This document shows positions 7,576 through 15,229 of a stretch of 24,047 nucleotides of DNA, one piece after another; the first letter of the stretch is position 1, and each line of letters opens with the position of its first letter. The notes below the pieces were generated by a model. The model saw only the letters and a program-made list of their open reading frames with translations. It had not been told where the DNA came from and did no database searches. Both the position numbers and the translations under genes were made by a program. Source of the stretch: CAZQHK01 sp964593455 (GTDB lineage Bacteria; Muiribacteriota; CAYSPT01); the NCBI GenBank assembly GCA_964593455.1, contig CAZQHK010000054.1, forward strand, positions 1 through 24,047, in the 5' to 3' direction.

Positions 7576-10158
7576 TTATACATATCGCAGGACGTCGTAA
7601 CGTCCGCGCAGCTCTTTGATGCTCTTCATTTTCAACCGCACGAGAATTTCCCGAAGTTGCATATTCCAGGACTCAAACAAATTCATGATTTTTTGCCCGC
7701 CGACGTCAGTATCAATCGCGTTACCACAGGTTTCGTTAGTAGTAGTGATCCCGAACGGGCACCCGTCTTCTTTCTCGCAGCTGCCCAGGCGCGTGCATCC
7801 CATAGCTACCAGCTGGGCAGTGCCGATGACAGCTCCATCAGCTCCCAGGGCGATAACCTTGGCGATATCATAGGCGGTCCTGATGCCTCCCGAAGCCATA
7901 ACTACCACCCGGTCCCTTACCCCCTCGTCCAGCAAAAACCGGTGCACCTTGGGCACTGCCAGCTCGATAGGCATAGCAATGTTCTTCTTGCTGATCTCGG
8001 GAGCCGCACCGGTCCCACCGTAACCGCCATCGATATGAACTATGTTTGCTCCAGCGCAATAGCTTCCCATGGCTACCATGTCCAGATCGGACGGGCTCGA
8101 TACCTTCACCGATATCAAGGCTCCAGGATTGACAGTCTTGATCCAATCGATATGCTTCTTATGGTCTTCCACCGAGTAGACACTGTGGAACGGGAACGGT
8201 GAATAGAGACTGATACCCTGCACCGTCTCCCTGAGCACCGCTACCTGGTTGGTGACTTTTCCGCCCAGCAGGTGTCCACCGAGTCCGGGCTTGGCCCCCT
8301 GAGCGTACTTGAACTCCACTATGGGTGCTCGTTTGATAGTTTCTTCGCTAACTCCGAACAGCCCTGTGGCTACCTGGGTTATGATGTGATCAGCATATGG
8401 TACCAGCTCCACCGGATACCCTCCCTCACCGGTAGAGATGAAATGCCCTCCCATTTTCGCGGCTTTGACCATAGCCAGCATAATGTGAACTCCCACGGAT
8501 CCATAGGACATCCCACCACCGTAATAAGGGTAAGCCAAGGTGATTCTGGGCTCCCCCTCCCGGCGGTTAAGCTCGAGACTCAGATCCGGACCTTCAGAAG
8601 AGTTTCTCGGATATTTGTATTCTACTTCCGGTTTATCTTCATCCGGTCCTTCACACATCAGCCGCAGCCGGTCGAACCCACCGCCTGAATTGCCGATCGC
8701 GTATTCGAGACCGGAGATCGGGGGGCGGGCTGTCCGGGCCTGCTCGGTGGTTGCCAGCAAGAGTTCGGGCGGCCAGCGAAGATCTCCTTCTCTTTCTCCT
8801 GAAAGTGGTCCGAGATCTGGTTTCCGAACCCGCAGCCGTTTTCCACCATCTGATCTTCCGGCCTGTTTCACCAGCTTTTTGAAGTGGACCATCTCTTCCC
8901 GGTAGAAAATTGCCCGACCTCGCTCACCGCGCAGGCGCCGTACCTCGCGCATACCCATGGCGCCGAGGACCTCCAAGAGTTGATTCCTCCAACCGGCCAT
9001 GAGGTTGGCTATCCGCTGCGCGCCCCATTCCGGATCGATGTCACCATCCTCCACCGGACAGGGAAATCGTTCATCAGACCAGAGAGCGCATCCCAGAGCG
9101 GCCATCAAGGTGCAGTTGATGGAGACGCAGTCGGCGCCGCACACCATGAGTTTAGGGACGTGTTCGGCTGCCGCCACGGCACCACCGGCGATCAGGGTAA
9201 CCGCGTCCCGATACCGGTTCTTTACCAGCCGCTTGTGAACCGCGTTGATTCCATCGGTGATAAAAGCGGGAGATTTGTTATCGAAAGCATGTCCCGTCGG
9301 CCTGGAAAAGAGATGGAACACCCGGATACCACAACGATACAAACTCTCCACCGTATCCGGTGAGTCTTTCAATAGCGGTAGGCGAACCATTACCAGCAGG
9401 TCAGGGTCCGTGTTCATCAAGGCCTCGAAGATTGGCGCGATTAATTCTACCGTTCGCTGCTTTCCGCCAGGATTCAATTCCGTCTCCAGATTCAGCTCGA
9501 TCATCCTGATACCGGAGATACGGTGAAGCACATCCACCGCAACATCAGCGCCTCCTTCAAAGACAGGTACTCTCGGGACGACACTCCGGCTCTGTTCGGA
9601 AGTCAACGAGGATAGATCAGTCAAAAGCAATGTAAACGGTACTATAGCCAGCGTCCCCAATTTCGCAGCGGATAACAATACGGACCAGGACGCACCGCTC
9701 CCGACAGGCAGCGGCAGCGGATCGAACAGAACCGGGAACGGTACGGTTATCCTCATTCCCAATGGAGTGGAAAGCTTCATGTCGGCAAACTCCAGGCTGA
9801 GAGGTCGTTCGCCGATATCTACTGCGGTACTGATATACTCTCGTCCATGGATACCGTCCCGCGTCGGTCTGACGATTTCCGACATGTCAAGCCATATCTC
9901 ATCGTATCCGGGCCCCACGAATCGTCCGCCATACCCCGCTCCGGAGATAGGAATCTTGCCCGTCTCTGCCTGAAACCAGATCTGGCTGATTACTTCCGGC
10001 GTCCACAGCGGATCACCTCCATCACGGTCGACATCGAAGGCCGCGTGACCGTACTTAATGTAGTCGTCTCCCTCCAGGTAGCGGAATCGGGCTGGTGGTG
10101 GACCCAGCAACGGACAGGGTTCGGTTTTTATGTGATAGCGCGGATTAGTCCGATCCAT
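7576..10158 (-). CDS. Glutamate synthase FMN / 3Fe-4S subunit with a duplicated N-terminal barrel
   Basis: 860 residues from ATG 10158. Residues about 500-860 are the glutamate synthase FMN barrel: GGGMSYGSVG, STGEGGYP, KPGLGGHLLGGKV, HIDGGYGGTGAAP and ASGGIR. The 3Fe-4S cysteines are in GCTRLGSCEKEDGCPFG, spaced C-x5-C-x5-C as in archaeal-type enzymes. The first half looks like a diverged second copy of a similar barrel: it has TLIAGGAVAAAEHVPKLM and ends in a GWRNQLLEVLGAMGMREVRRL helix like the one closing the C-terminal copy. The pair of genes would make glutamate from 2-oxoglutarate and glutamine. The start is fixed by GGAGGT seven bases before ATG 10158; it overlaps the etfA stop by 14 bases, so translation is probably coupled. 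No GltD gene is nearby, which points to the adjacent ETF as electron donor (inference). Confidence 0.88.
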   Translation of the reverse strand: MDRTNPRYHIKTEPCPLLGPPPARFRYLEGDDYIKYGHAAFDVDRDGGDPLWTPEVISQIWFQAETGKIPISGAGYGGRFVGPGYDEIWLDMSEIVRPTRDGIHGREYISTAVDIGERPLSLEFADMKLSTPLGMRITVPFPVLFDPLPLPVGSGASWSVLLSAAKLGTLAIVPFTLLLTDLSSLTSEQSRSVVPRVPVFEGGADVAVDVLHRISGIRMIELNLETELNPGGKQRTVELIAPIFEALMNTDPDLLVMVRLPLLKDSPDTVESLYRCGIRVFHLFSRPTGHAFDNKSPAFITDGINAVHKRLVKNRYRDAVTLIAGGAVAAAEHVPKLMVCGADCVSINCTLMAALGCALWSDERFPCPVEDGDIDPEWGAQRIANLMAGWRNQLLEVLGAMGMREVRRLRGERGRAIFYREEMVHFKKLVKQAGRSDGGKRLRVRKPDLGPLSGEREGDLRWPPELLLATTEQARTARPPISGLEYAIGNSGGGFDRLRLMCEGPDEDKPEVEYKYPRNSSEGPDLSLELNRREGEPRITLAYPYYGGGMSYGSVGVHIMLAMVKAAKMGGHFISTGEGGYPVELVPYADHIITQVATGLFGVSEETIKRAPIVEFKYAQGAKPGLGGHLLGGKVTNQVAVLRETVQGISLYSPFPFHSVYSVEDHKKHIDWIKTVNPGALISVKVSSPSDLDMVAMGSYCAGANIVHIDGGYGGTGAAPEISKKNIAMPIELAVPKVHRFLLDEGVRDRVVVMASGGIRTAYDIAKVIALGADGAVIGTAQLVAMGCTRLGSCEKEDGCPFGITTTNETCGNAIDTDVGGQKIMNLFESWNMQLREILVRLKMKSIKELRGRYDVLRYV

Positions 10159-11395
10159 GACTGCCACCTCCAGCCTTCCCGCCAGCCAGTTGACGAAGCT
10201 CCCTGGCCAGTGCCGGTAGTACCTCGAACACATCTCCCACGATACCTAAGTTTGATACCTTGAATATTTCCGCCCGGGGATCGATGTTGATGGAAATGAT
10301 ATTTTCCGCTCCGGATATGCCTGCCAGATGTTGAACGGCACCCGATATGCCACAGGCAATATAAAGTTTCGGCGATACCGCTTTACCAGTCTGACCAACT
10401 TGCCGTGAGTGGGACAACCAACCGGCGTCTACCGCCGCCCGGGATCCGGCCACGATACCGTTCAGTGCTTCAGCCACTTCTTCCAGTAAGCCGAAGCTCT
10501 GTTTCGCTCCCATTCCCATACCACCGGCGATGATGATTTCGGCATTCTCCAGGTTGATACCGTCGGAAGTCCGTTCGAACATACGCCTGATCAACCTGGT
10601 CCTGATCTCTTCCGGTTTGATGGTTATATTAACCTGTTTTACACTTCTATTACGAGAAGCTTCACGCACTTTCTTTTTCAACACTCCGGGTCGCACCGTA
10701 GCCATCTGAGGGCGATGGTATCGACACACTATTTTGGCCATGATATTACCCCCGAAAGCCGGCCTTACCTGGATAAGTTCCCCGTCTGGCAACACGTTCA
10801 GTTCCGTGCAATCAGCAGTAAGCCCGGTACCCAGTCTGGCAGCCACTCGGGGAGCCAGGTCCCGGCCCAGGGGAGTGGCGCCAAATAACATGATCGAGGG
10901 CCGATACAATTCTACCGCTTTGCAAACTGCTAGAGTGTAACCATCGGGACTATAACGTGAGAGAAGAGGATGTTTTATTATATAGGTTTGATCCGCCCCG
11001 TAGTGTGTTACCGTTTCGATTAAATTATCAACTTTATTGCCAACTATAATAGCGAATACACGGTATTGGCACCGCTCAGCCAACTCGCGGGCCTTACCCA
11101 GAAGTTCCAAGCTGACGTTGGCTATTACGTTTCTGTCGTGCTCGATAAAAACCCCTATCCCACTGGCGGCGGATACCTTCACCTGCTTCCGTTCGAGCGT
11201 AATCTCAATAGCTTCCCGGGGGCATTTCTTAACACATAGTCCACAAAGTGTACACACCTCGCCCACATGCGGATATCCAAAGTTCAATTCAATGGCGCCA
11301 AACGGGCATACATCACGGCATACTCCGCAACCGTCACAATGCTCTTCACGTACCTTAAGAGCATTATTATCTCCCGGCTTCATCAATAATTCCAT
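10145..11395 (-). CDS. etfA: Electron transfer flavoprotein alpha subunit with N-terminal 2x[4Fe-4S] ferredoxin domain
   Basis: 416 residues. Residues 14-63 are a bacterial ferredoxin domain: C20, C23, C26, C30 and C48, C51, C54, C58 in two C-x2-C-x2-C-x3-C motifs, ligands for two 4Fe-4S clusters. The rest is EtfA, with the FAD-binding signature near the C-terminus: GRAAVDAGWLSHSRQVGQTG with one residue changed (GSRAAVDAG here), then LYIACGISGAVQH and INIDPRAEIFKVSNLGIVGD. EtfA carrying an extra ferredoxin domain is known from anaerobes, including CarE of caffeyl-CoA reductase. It pairs with the EtfB encoded immediately upstream. The gene overlaps the etfB end; ATG 11395 is close to GAGGGAG, while ATG 11383 is an alternative start with a longer spacing. 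Confidence 0.93.
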   Translation of the reverse strand: MELLMKPGDNNALKVREEHCDGCGVCRDVCPFGAIELNFGYPHVGEVCTLCGLCVKKCPREAIEITLERKQVKVSAASGIGVFIEHDRNVIANVSLELLGKARELAERCQYRVFAIIVGNKVDNLIETVTHYGADQTYIIKHPLLSRYSPDGYTLAVCKAVELYRPSIMLFGATPLGRDLAPRVAARLGTGLTADCTELNVLPDGELIQVRPAFGGNIMAKIVCRYHRPQMATVRPGVLKKKVREASRNRSVKQVNITIKPEEIRTRLIRRMFERTSDGINLENAEIIIAGGMGMGAKQSFGLLEEVAEALNGIVAGSRAAVDAGWLSHSRQVGQTGKAVSPKLYIACGISGAVQHLAGISGAENIISINIDPRAEIFKVSNLGIVGDVFEVLPALARELRQLAGGKAGGGSHGSD

Positions 11396-12167
11396 TCTCC
11401 CTCATGAAATTCAAAATTGCCGGGACAATCTCTCCATCGTTCTGAATTAACTTCCCTTCACGACTGGCCTGAGGAGGATAAATATCAACCACCTGGGTTG
11501 GTGAATGCTCCAATCCACAGTAGGGAAGAACCCGTTCAAGCTCTCTGGCTGTCCAGGTAATTATTGGTTTGTTTTTAGCTTCAAAAAAAGATTCTATTGA
11601 CGGTAGCGCCGGCACATTATCATACTTTACCACTGTCATCAGCACCGGGCAACAAACCTTGATAACATGAACAACATAACCAAGATCACTGTGAACAATA
11701 ATTTCTTTCTGCGGCACCTTTGACAGGCGGATTCTCCTGACATACGAACAATGCGGAATTCCTAGATGTTCCGCTATCTCCGGGCCCACCTGAGCAGTAT
11801 CGCCATCGATGGCCTGCTTGCCGCATAATACGAGGTCGAAACCAATCTTTCTGATTGCCTCGGCCAGCACATGAGAGGTAGCCAACGTGTCAGATCCGGC
11901 AAAAAGCCGGTCGCACAAGTGGTATGCCTGGTCCGCTCCCAGAGCCAGACAGCGGCGCAACGCCGCCGCCGCTTGTGGCGGTCCCATGGTTATGACTGTC
12001 ACCGTGCCGCCCGACGATTCCCTGATCCGTAAGGCTTCTTCCAAAGCAAACTCATCAAAGGGGTTGACGATGGATGAAACCCCTTCCCGCATCAAGGTTT
12101 TGCTCTCTTCGTCAATTCTCACGTCCTTGACATCAGGCACCTGCTTTACACAGACAATGATTTTCAT
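11367..12167 (-). CDS. etfB: Electron transfer flavoprotein beta subunit
   Basis: 266 residues, usual EtfB length. Opens MKIIVCVKQVPDVKDVRID, typical of the family. It has NPFDEFALEEALR, the GPPQAAAALRRCLALGAD segment, LFAGSDTLATS and GKQAIDGDTAQVGPEIAEHL, the FAD/AMP-side nucleotide-binding region. These resemble clostridial EtfB proteins, including electron-bifurcating ones, but I cannot assign bifurcation by eye. It forms a heterodimer with the neighbouring ferredoxin-fused EtfA. There is no Shine-Dalgarno: the ATG overlaps the TGA of the upstream regulator gene (ATGA), so translation is probably coupled to that gene. Confidence 0.95.
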   Translation of the reverse strand: MKIIVCVKQVPDVKDVRIDEESKTLMREGVSSIVNPFDEFALEEALRIRESSGGTVTVITMGPPQAAAALRRCLALGADQAYHLCDRLFAGSDTLATSHVLAEAIRKIGFDLVLCGKQAIDGDTAQVGPEIAEHLGIPHCSYVRRIRLSKVPQKEIIVHSDLGYVVHVIKVCCPVLMTVVKYDNVPALPSIESFFEAKNKPIITWTARELERVLPYCGLEHSPTQVVDIYPPQASREGKLIQNDGEIVPAILNFMRENGIIDEAGR

Positions 12168-13120
12168 GGCTTACTCACCAGATAATCGATTGTAACCTCT
12201 AAACAGTCAGCAATCTTCAACACCAGGTCCAGAGAAGGAATCATTTTTCCTTTCTCGATTTGGCACACAGCACTGGGACTGACACCGATTTGACGGGCCA
12301 ACACACTCTGAGCCAGACCATGTTTTTTCCGCAACACCACCAGATTAGAAGCAAGATGAACAATGTTGCGAAGCTGACCGGAAAACTGCTCCGAACTCCC
12401 GGCGCCAAACCTCAGCTCACCGTTCTTGATGGAAAAAGGTATCGGCACACCGATCGGTCCATGCTCTCTGTTTTCAGCCTTTTGTAATATCAAGAAACTC
12501 TTCCCATCCTGCACGACGACTTCAACCACTATCTGGGTGATGTGCTTTATCCTGGCCAGGAAGGTTTCCGAATGAGCTTTCTTTTCACATATCCAGTAAG
12601 CAACCGCTTCCAGGTCAAAAAGCCGGGGGCAGGAGAACGTGAAAAAGATTAAGGCCTCCTCCTCACTCTGCCATAACTCCATCATCCCGGTCAGACTGTC
12701 GAACACGTACCGTCCCTGGCGAGCTAACTTATTTTCAAAACCATCCATGATAGTTAAAACTTCTGACATGTTCTGTGGTTCTTTAACGACTATAAATCTT
12801 TCTTTATCTTCCGGGGAGAGATTATTGTAGAAATCCGAGAAAACCGAATTATTCCTCCCTTTGCCACAGGTGAAACAGTCTACTAACATCATTCTATGTC
12901 CGTATGTTTGCGCCTCAATTCTCGCGATTGTGGTTTGAGGTGATCGGTTAAAACTAACATACCCCAGTTTCGAATCCAATAAGGGCTGTAAAAATTGATT
13001 TATAAACGGTTGTAATTCAACTCCAGAATCTACTTCCCAGACGATATTATCTCCCGGTTGTACACCTCCGATTAAAACGTCAAGCTCAGAGTATCCGGTC
13101 GTTAACGTTTGGTCGGTCAT
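12164..13120 (-). CDS. Transcriptional regulator: degenerate KaiC/RecA-like domain plus C-terminal XRE helix-turn-helix
   Basis: 318 residues from ATG 13120. The N-terminal 220 residues look like a KaiC/GvpD-type RecA fold: GYSELDVLIGGVQPGDNIVW, where a Walker A loop is expected, and YVFDSLTGMMEL, like the Walker B strand. The Walker A loop reads WEVDSGVELQPF and has no GKT/GKS, so ATP hydrolysis is doubtful. The C-terminal 60 residues are an XRE-type HTH: LRKKHGLAQSVLARQIGV, SPSAVCQIEKGK and a closing LDLVLKIADCLEV helix. It is first in the operon and overlaps etfB by four bases, so it probably regulates its own operon. AGGAGA stands about 13 bases before ATG 13120; in-frame ATGs at 13150 and 13183 are alternatives with poorer sites. 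Confidence 0.82.
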   Translation of the reverse strand: MTDQTLTTGYSELDVLIGGVQPGDNIVWEVDSGVELQPFINQFLQPLLDSKLGYVSFNRSPQTTIARIEAQTYGHRMMLVDCFTCGKGRNNSVFSDFYNNLSPEDKERFIVVKEPQNMSEVLTIMDGFENKLARQGRYVFDSLTGMMELWQSEEEALIFFTFSCPRLFDLEAVAYWICEKKAHSETFLARIKHITQIVVEVVVQDGKSFLILQKAENREHGPIGVPIPFSIKNGELRFGAGSSEQFSGQLRNIVHLASNLVVLRKKHGLAQSVLARQIGVSPSAVCQIEKGKMIPSLDLVLKIADCLEVTIDYLVSKP

Positions 13121-13201
13121 GACTCTCTGACATCTCCTTTTCCTGGTCATTACATTTCTTGCTAACTTTATCTTGCTATACATTAAAACTATTGCCAGCT
13201 T

Positions 13202-13224
13202 ATTATAGATTCCAGAAAGATTCC
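13202..13224 (-). promoter_or_regulatory. Candidate -10 box and direct-repeat operator of the etf-glutamate synthase operon
   Basis: On the minus strand a perfect TATAAT (13202-13207) lies about 80 bases before the regulator start. Just upstream of it, GGAATCT occurs twice (13207-13213 and 13218-13224), repeated every 11 bases, about one helical turn. No good -35 box is visible at the usual distance, so an activator or autoregulation by the XRE protein is possible. Inferred from position only. Confidence 0.3.
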
Positions 13225-13264
13225 TAGAGTGAATATTAATAGTTTTGATACACGTTATGTAGAA

Positions 13265-13452
13265 TTAGCTATCACGGAAGCAGGAGTCCCTACCTACACT
13301 ATCTGTAATAAAAGGAGATACCTTTGCTATGATCGGTAATCGCCTCTTAAACCGATGACAGCACGGTTAAACCCGGCTTTGTTGACCTCTTCACGAATAA
13401 ACTCAATGAGCATTTTTCCGATCGAATGAATGTCAAGTTCGAGTTTTTTCAT
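13265..13452 (-). pseudogene. nadE: Remnant of NAD synthetase gene (5' end, possibly joined to the 3' end)
   Basis: ATG 13452 begins a frame whose first 35 residues read like the N-terminus of NadE, including the helix LIEFIREEVNKAGFNRAVIGL. In NadE this is followed at once by the PP-loop SGGIDS; here the frame changes to RGDYRS and stops at 13327. In the next frame from 13348 the sequence reads KRRLPIIAKVS and stops at 13265. That resembles the basic tail near the NadE C-terminus, so an internal deletion may have joined both ends of the gene. The 5' match is convincing; the 3' match is tentative. It begins 17 bases after the radical SAM gene, an old operon arrangement. No function is expected. 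Confidence 0.6.
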
Positions 13453-13469
13453 CACCAATACTTTTCCTA

Positions 13470-14846
13470 TTATTCCAGCCTGAACAGGATTCCTTCCCCC
13501 TTTAGAAGGGCTTTAAGGGAATACATCGTCAGCTTTAAAGCGGAAAACAGGATGGCCGGGAGAGAGGATAATCCGGTTAATCGGATGATTCGAAGCATCC
13601 GTCGAATGGGCCGGTGCCGGTAGAAAGAGAAGAAGGCTTTCTGATCCCATTTATCGAGGTCGATGTCGTATTCGTGCGTATTGTGAAAGTAATCGAATCC
13701 TTCCCAGCCCACTTTCCATGTCTGGTTATTCTTTTCAAGCATGGTTTTAATTTCTTCATACATGTCCGTTCCCGGTAGGGGGCAGTTGATGTAGAAAGCA
13801 GCCAGATCTATCGGAATTCGTTTGGCAAAATCAATCGTCTGCTGTAATGTCTCTTCGGTTTCTCCCGGCAGACCGACTATGAAGTACCCGAGCGTCATAA
13901 TCCCTTCCTGGTGCAGAAGGGCTGTTGTCTCTTCAATCTGTTTGATGGTTGTGCCTTTATGAATATGATCCAGCAGGCCTTGATTGCCCGATTCCAAGCC
14001 CAGACTCATCAGCCAGAAACCGGCTTTTTTCATCAGCCGGATGGTCTCGACATCATTGATGGTGTCAACCCGGCTGTTGCAGATAAAGGTCATGTCGAGT
14101 TTGCTATCGATAACCTGCCGGCAGAAATCTCTTACCCAGGATCTGTTAATGGAGAAATTGTCAGATACAATAAGCACACAGTTGATACCCATGTTTTTGA
14201 TATATTCCAGCTCTTTAATGACCGATTCGTGAGACCGGTACATCACTTTGCCCGTGTATAACTGCCTGAAAAGGCAGAATTCGCACTTGTTGGGACACCC
14301 TATTCCGGTTCGTATCATGGCGAACTTTTTGTTTTTCAAAGGCAGCTTATAGTAATCCATGTCGACCAGGTCCCAGGCCGGAAACGCCACCGCATCGAGA
14401 TCGTCCAGCTCGTTTGCGTCTTTGTATTTCGGGTCCACCATTTTCAAAGCCCAGAGCTCGGGAAAAATATCGATAATCTCGAACTCGTCGCATTTCAATT
14501 GATCTTTGAAATAGGTGGTGTGCAGGCCGAACACGTAAAACTTGCATGGTTTCAGTTTATACAGGCGCTTGATCAGCGTGACGGCACGTTCAAAGGAAGG
14601 GGAAGTTATTTCCACCACGACAAACTCAGGACAATCTCGTAAATATAACTCTTTGATGTCTTGGAAGGTCATATCCTCGTGAGCTATATAGTCAACGATC
14701 TTTACATCGTAACTCTGCCGTAAAATACCCGCCAGGCTGGCAACATAGAACGGCGGATACCGGAAGGGGAAATAGTCGGCGTGCTCTTTTACTTTCCTCA
14801 TGCTGATTAATCTGTCGTGATACGGTTGGGGGAGACACCAAATCAT
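13470..14846 (-). CDS. Radical SAM protein with N-terminal B12-binding-like domain
   Basis: 458 residues from ATG 14846, which has GGAGAG nine bases upstream. The layout is that of B12-binding-domain radical SAM proteins (BchE/HpnJ-like group). About 140 N-terminal residues form a Rossmann-like region (FPFRYPPFYVASLAGILRQ, VKIVDYIAH). The radical SAM barrel follows, with RTGIGCPNKCEFCLFRQ giving C-x3-C-x2-C for the 4Fe-4S cluster. LGLESGNQGLLDHIHKG and GYFIVGLPGETEET are typical SAM/substrate barrel strands. I see no DxHxxG cobalamin-binding motif in the N-terminal part. Substrate unknown. The C-terminus is rich in basic and hydrophobic residues and may touch the membrane. Own promoter upstream; the nadE remnant lies downstream. 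Confidence 0.88.
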   Translation of the reverse strand: MIWCLPQPYHDRLISMRKVKEHADYFPFRYPPFYVASLAGILRQSYDVKIVDYIAHEDMTFQDIKELYLRDCPEFVVVEITSPSFERAVTLIKRLYKLKPCKFYVFGLHTTYFKDQLKCDEFEIIDIFPELWALKMVDPKYKDANELDDLDAVAFPAWDLVDMDYYKLPLKNKKFAMIRTGIGCPNKCEFCLFRQLYTGKVMYRSHESVIKELEYIKNMGINCVLIVSDNFSINRSWVRDFCRQVIDSKLDMTFICNSRVDTINDVETIRLMKKAGFWLMSLGLESGNQGLLDHIHKGTTIKQIEETTALLHQEGIMTLGYFIVGLPGETEETLQQTIDFAKRIPIDLAAFYINCPLPGTDMYEEIKTMLEKNNQTWKVGWEGFDYFHNTHEYDIDLDKWDQKAFFSFYRHRPIRRMLRIIRLTGLSSLPAILFSALKLTMYSLKALLKGEGILFRLE

Positions 14847-14911
14847 TGTTTTCACTCTCCAATCAAAAATGAAGTTTTGCTTAACAGACGTTCTTTCAAA
14901 CCATTGTCTAA

Positions 14912-14940
14912 AGTATATCATCGCAAAATGTAGAAATCAA
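14912..14940 (-). promoter_or_regulatory. Sigma-A-like promoter of the radical SAM gene
   Basis: On the minus strand TTGATT (14935-14940), a 17-base spacer and TATACT (14912-14917). This is the best-formed promoter in the window. Transcription would begin near 14905 and give a leader of about 60 bases before ATG 14846. Confidence 0.55.
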
Positions 14941-14944
14941 GCTT

Positions 14945-14968
14945 AAAAAAATCTTCCTTTGTAAGGAA
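14945..14968 (-). terminator. Possible Rho-independent terminator of the upstream minus-strand cluster
   Basis: Minus-strand reading gives TTCCTT, loop ACA, AAGGAA, two bases, then seven T (14951-14945). Layout is that of an intrinsic terminator, but the stem has only six pairs and two GC pairs. It sits about 260 bases past the last gene of the envelope cluster and just upstream of the radical SAM promoter. Confidence 0.35.
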
Positions 14969-14969
14969 A

Positions 14970-14996
14970 TGTATACAAATGAAGGGGATGTATACA
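14970..14996. promoter_or_regulatory. Paired TGTATACA palindromes, candidate operator
   Basis: The 8-base palindrome TGTATACA occurs at 14970-14977 and 14989-14996, inside an 11-base repeat ATGTATACAAA, 19 bases centre to centre. A weaker relative, TGTATATT, lies at 15031-15038. The pair stands about 35-55 bases upstream of the -35 box of the radical SAM promoter, a position suited to an activator. The factor is unknown. Confidence 0.4.
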
Positions 14997-15229
14997 AAGG
15001 CACTTTCAAAGAGGTATCTTTACCGATAAATGTATATTTCCGGTTTTTTACCAGGTATTAATATCAATTAATTTTTGCTTAACCAGCCTCTATTAGAAGG
15101 TTGGTGCATGCGGTATTTCCAGAGAGAACATGATCGAAGATAGCAGCCGTTTCAAAGAATTTGAAAGATCAAACACTTCATGCAAGCAGTGTAGAAAGAG
15201 GAAAAGACATTGGTGTGGGCAGAAAGATG
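14997..15229. other. Non-coding stretch, no gene supported
   Basis: Together with the promoter region above it makes a gap of about 380 bases between the two minus-strand genes. It is AT-rich up to about 15090 and carries the weak third TGTATA site at 15031. A plus-strand 37-codon frame with four Cys at 15130 is not convincing. I see no RNA gene. Confidence 0.4.

Noticed and set aside
13312..13358. Plus-strand AAGGAGA followed by ATG
   Set aside because: It opens only nine codons and is antisense to the nadE remnant.
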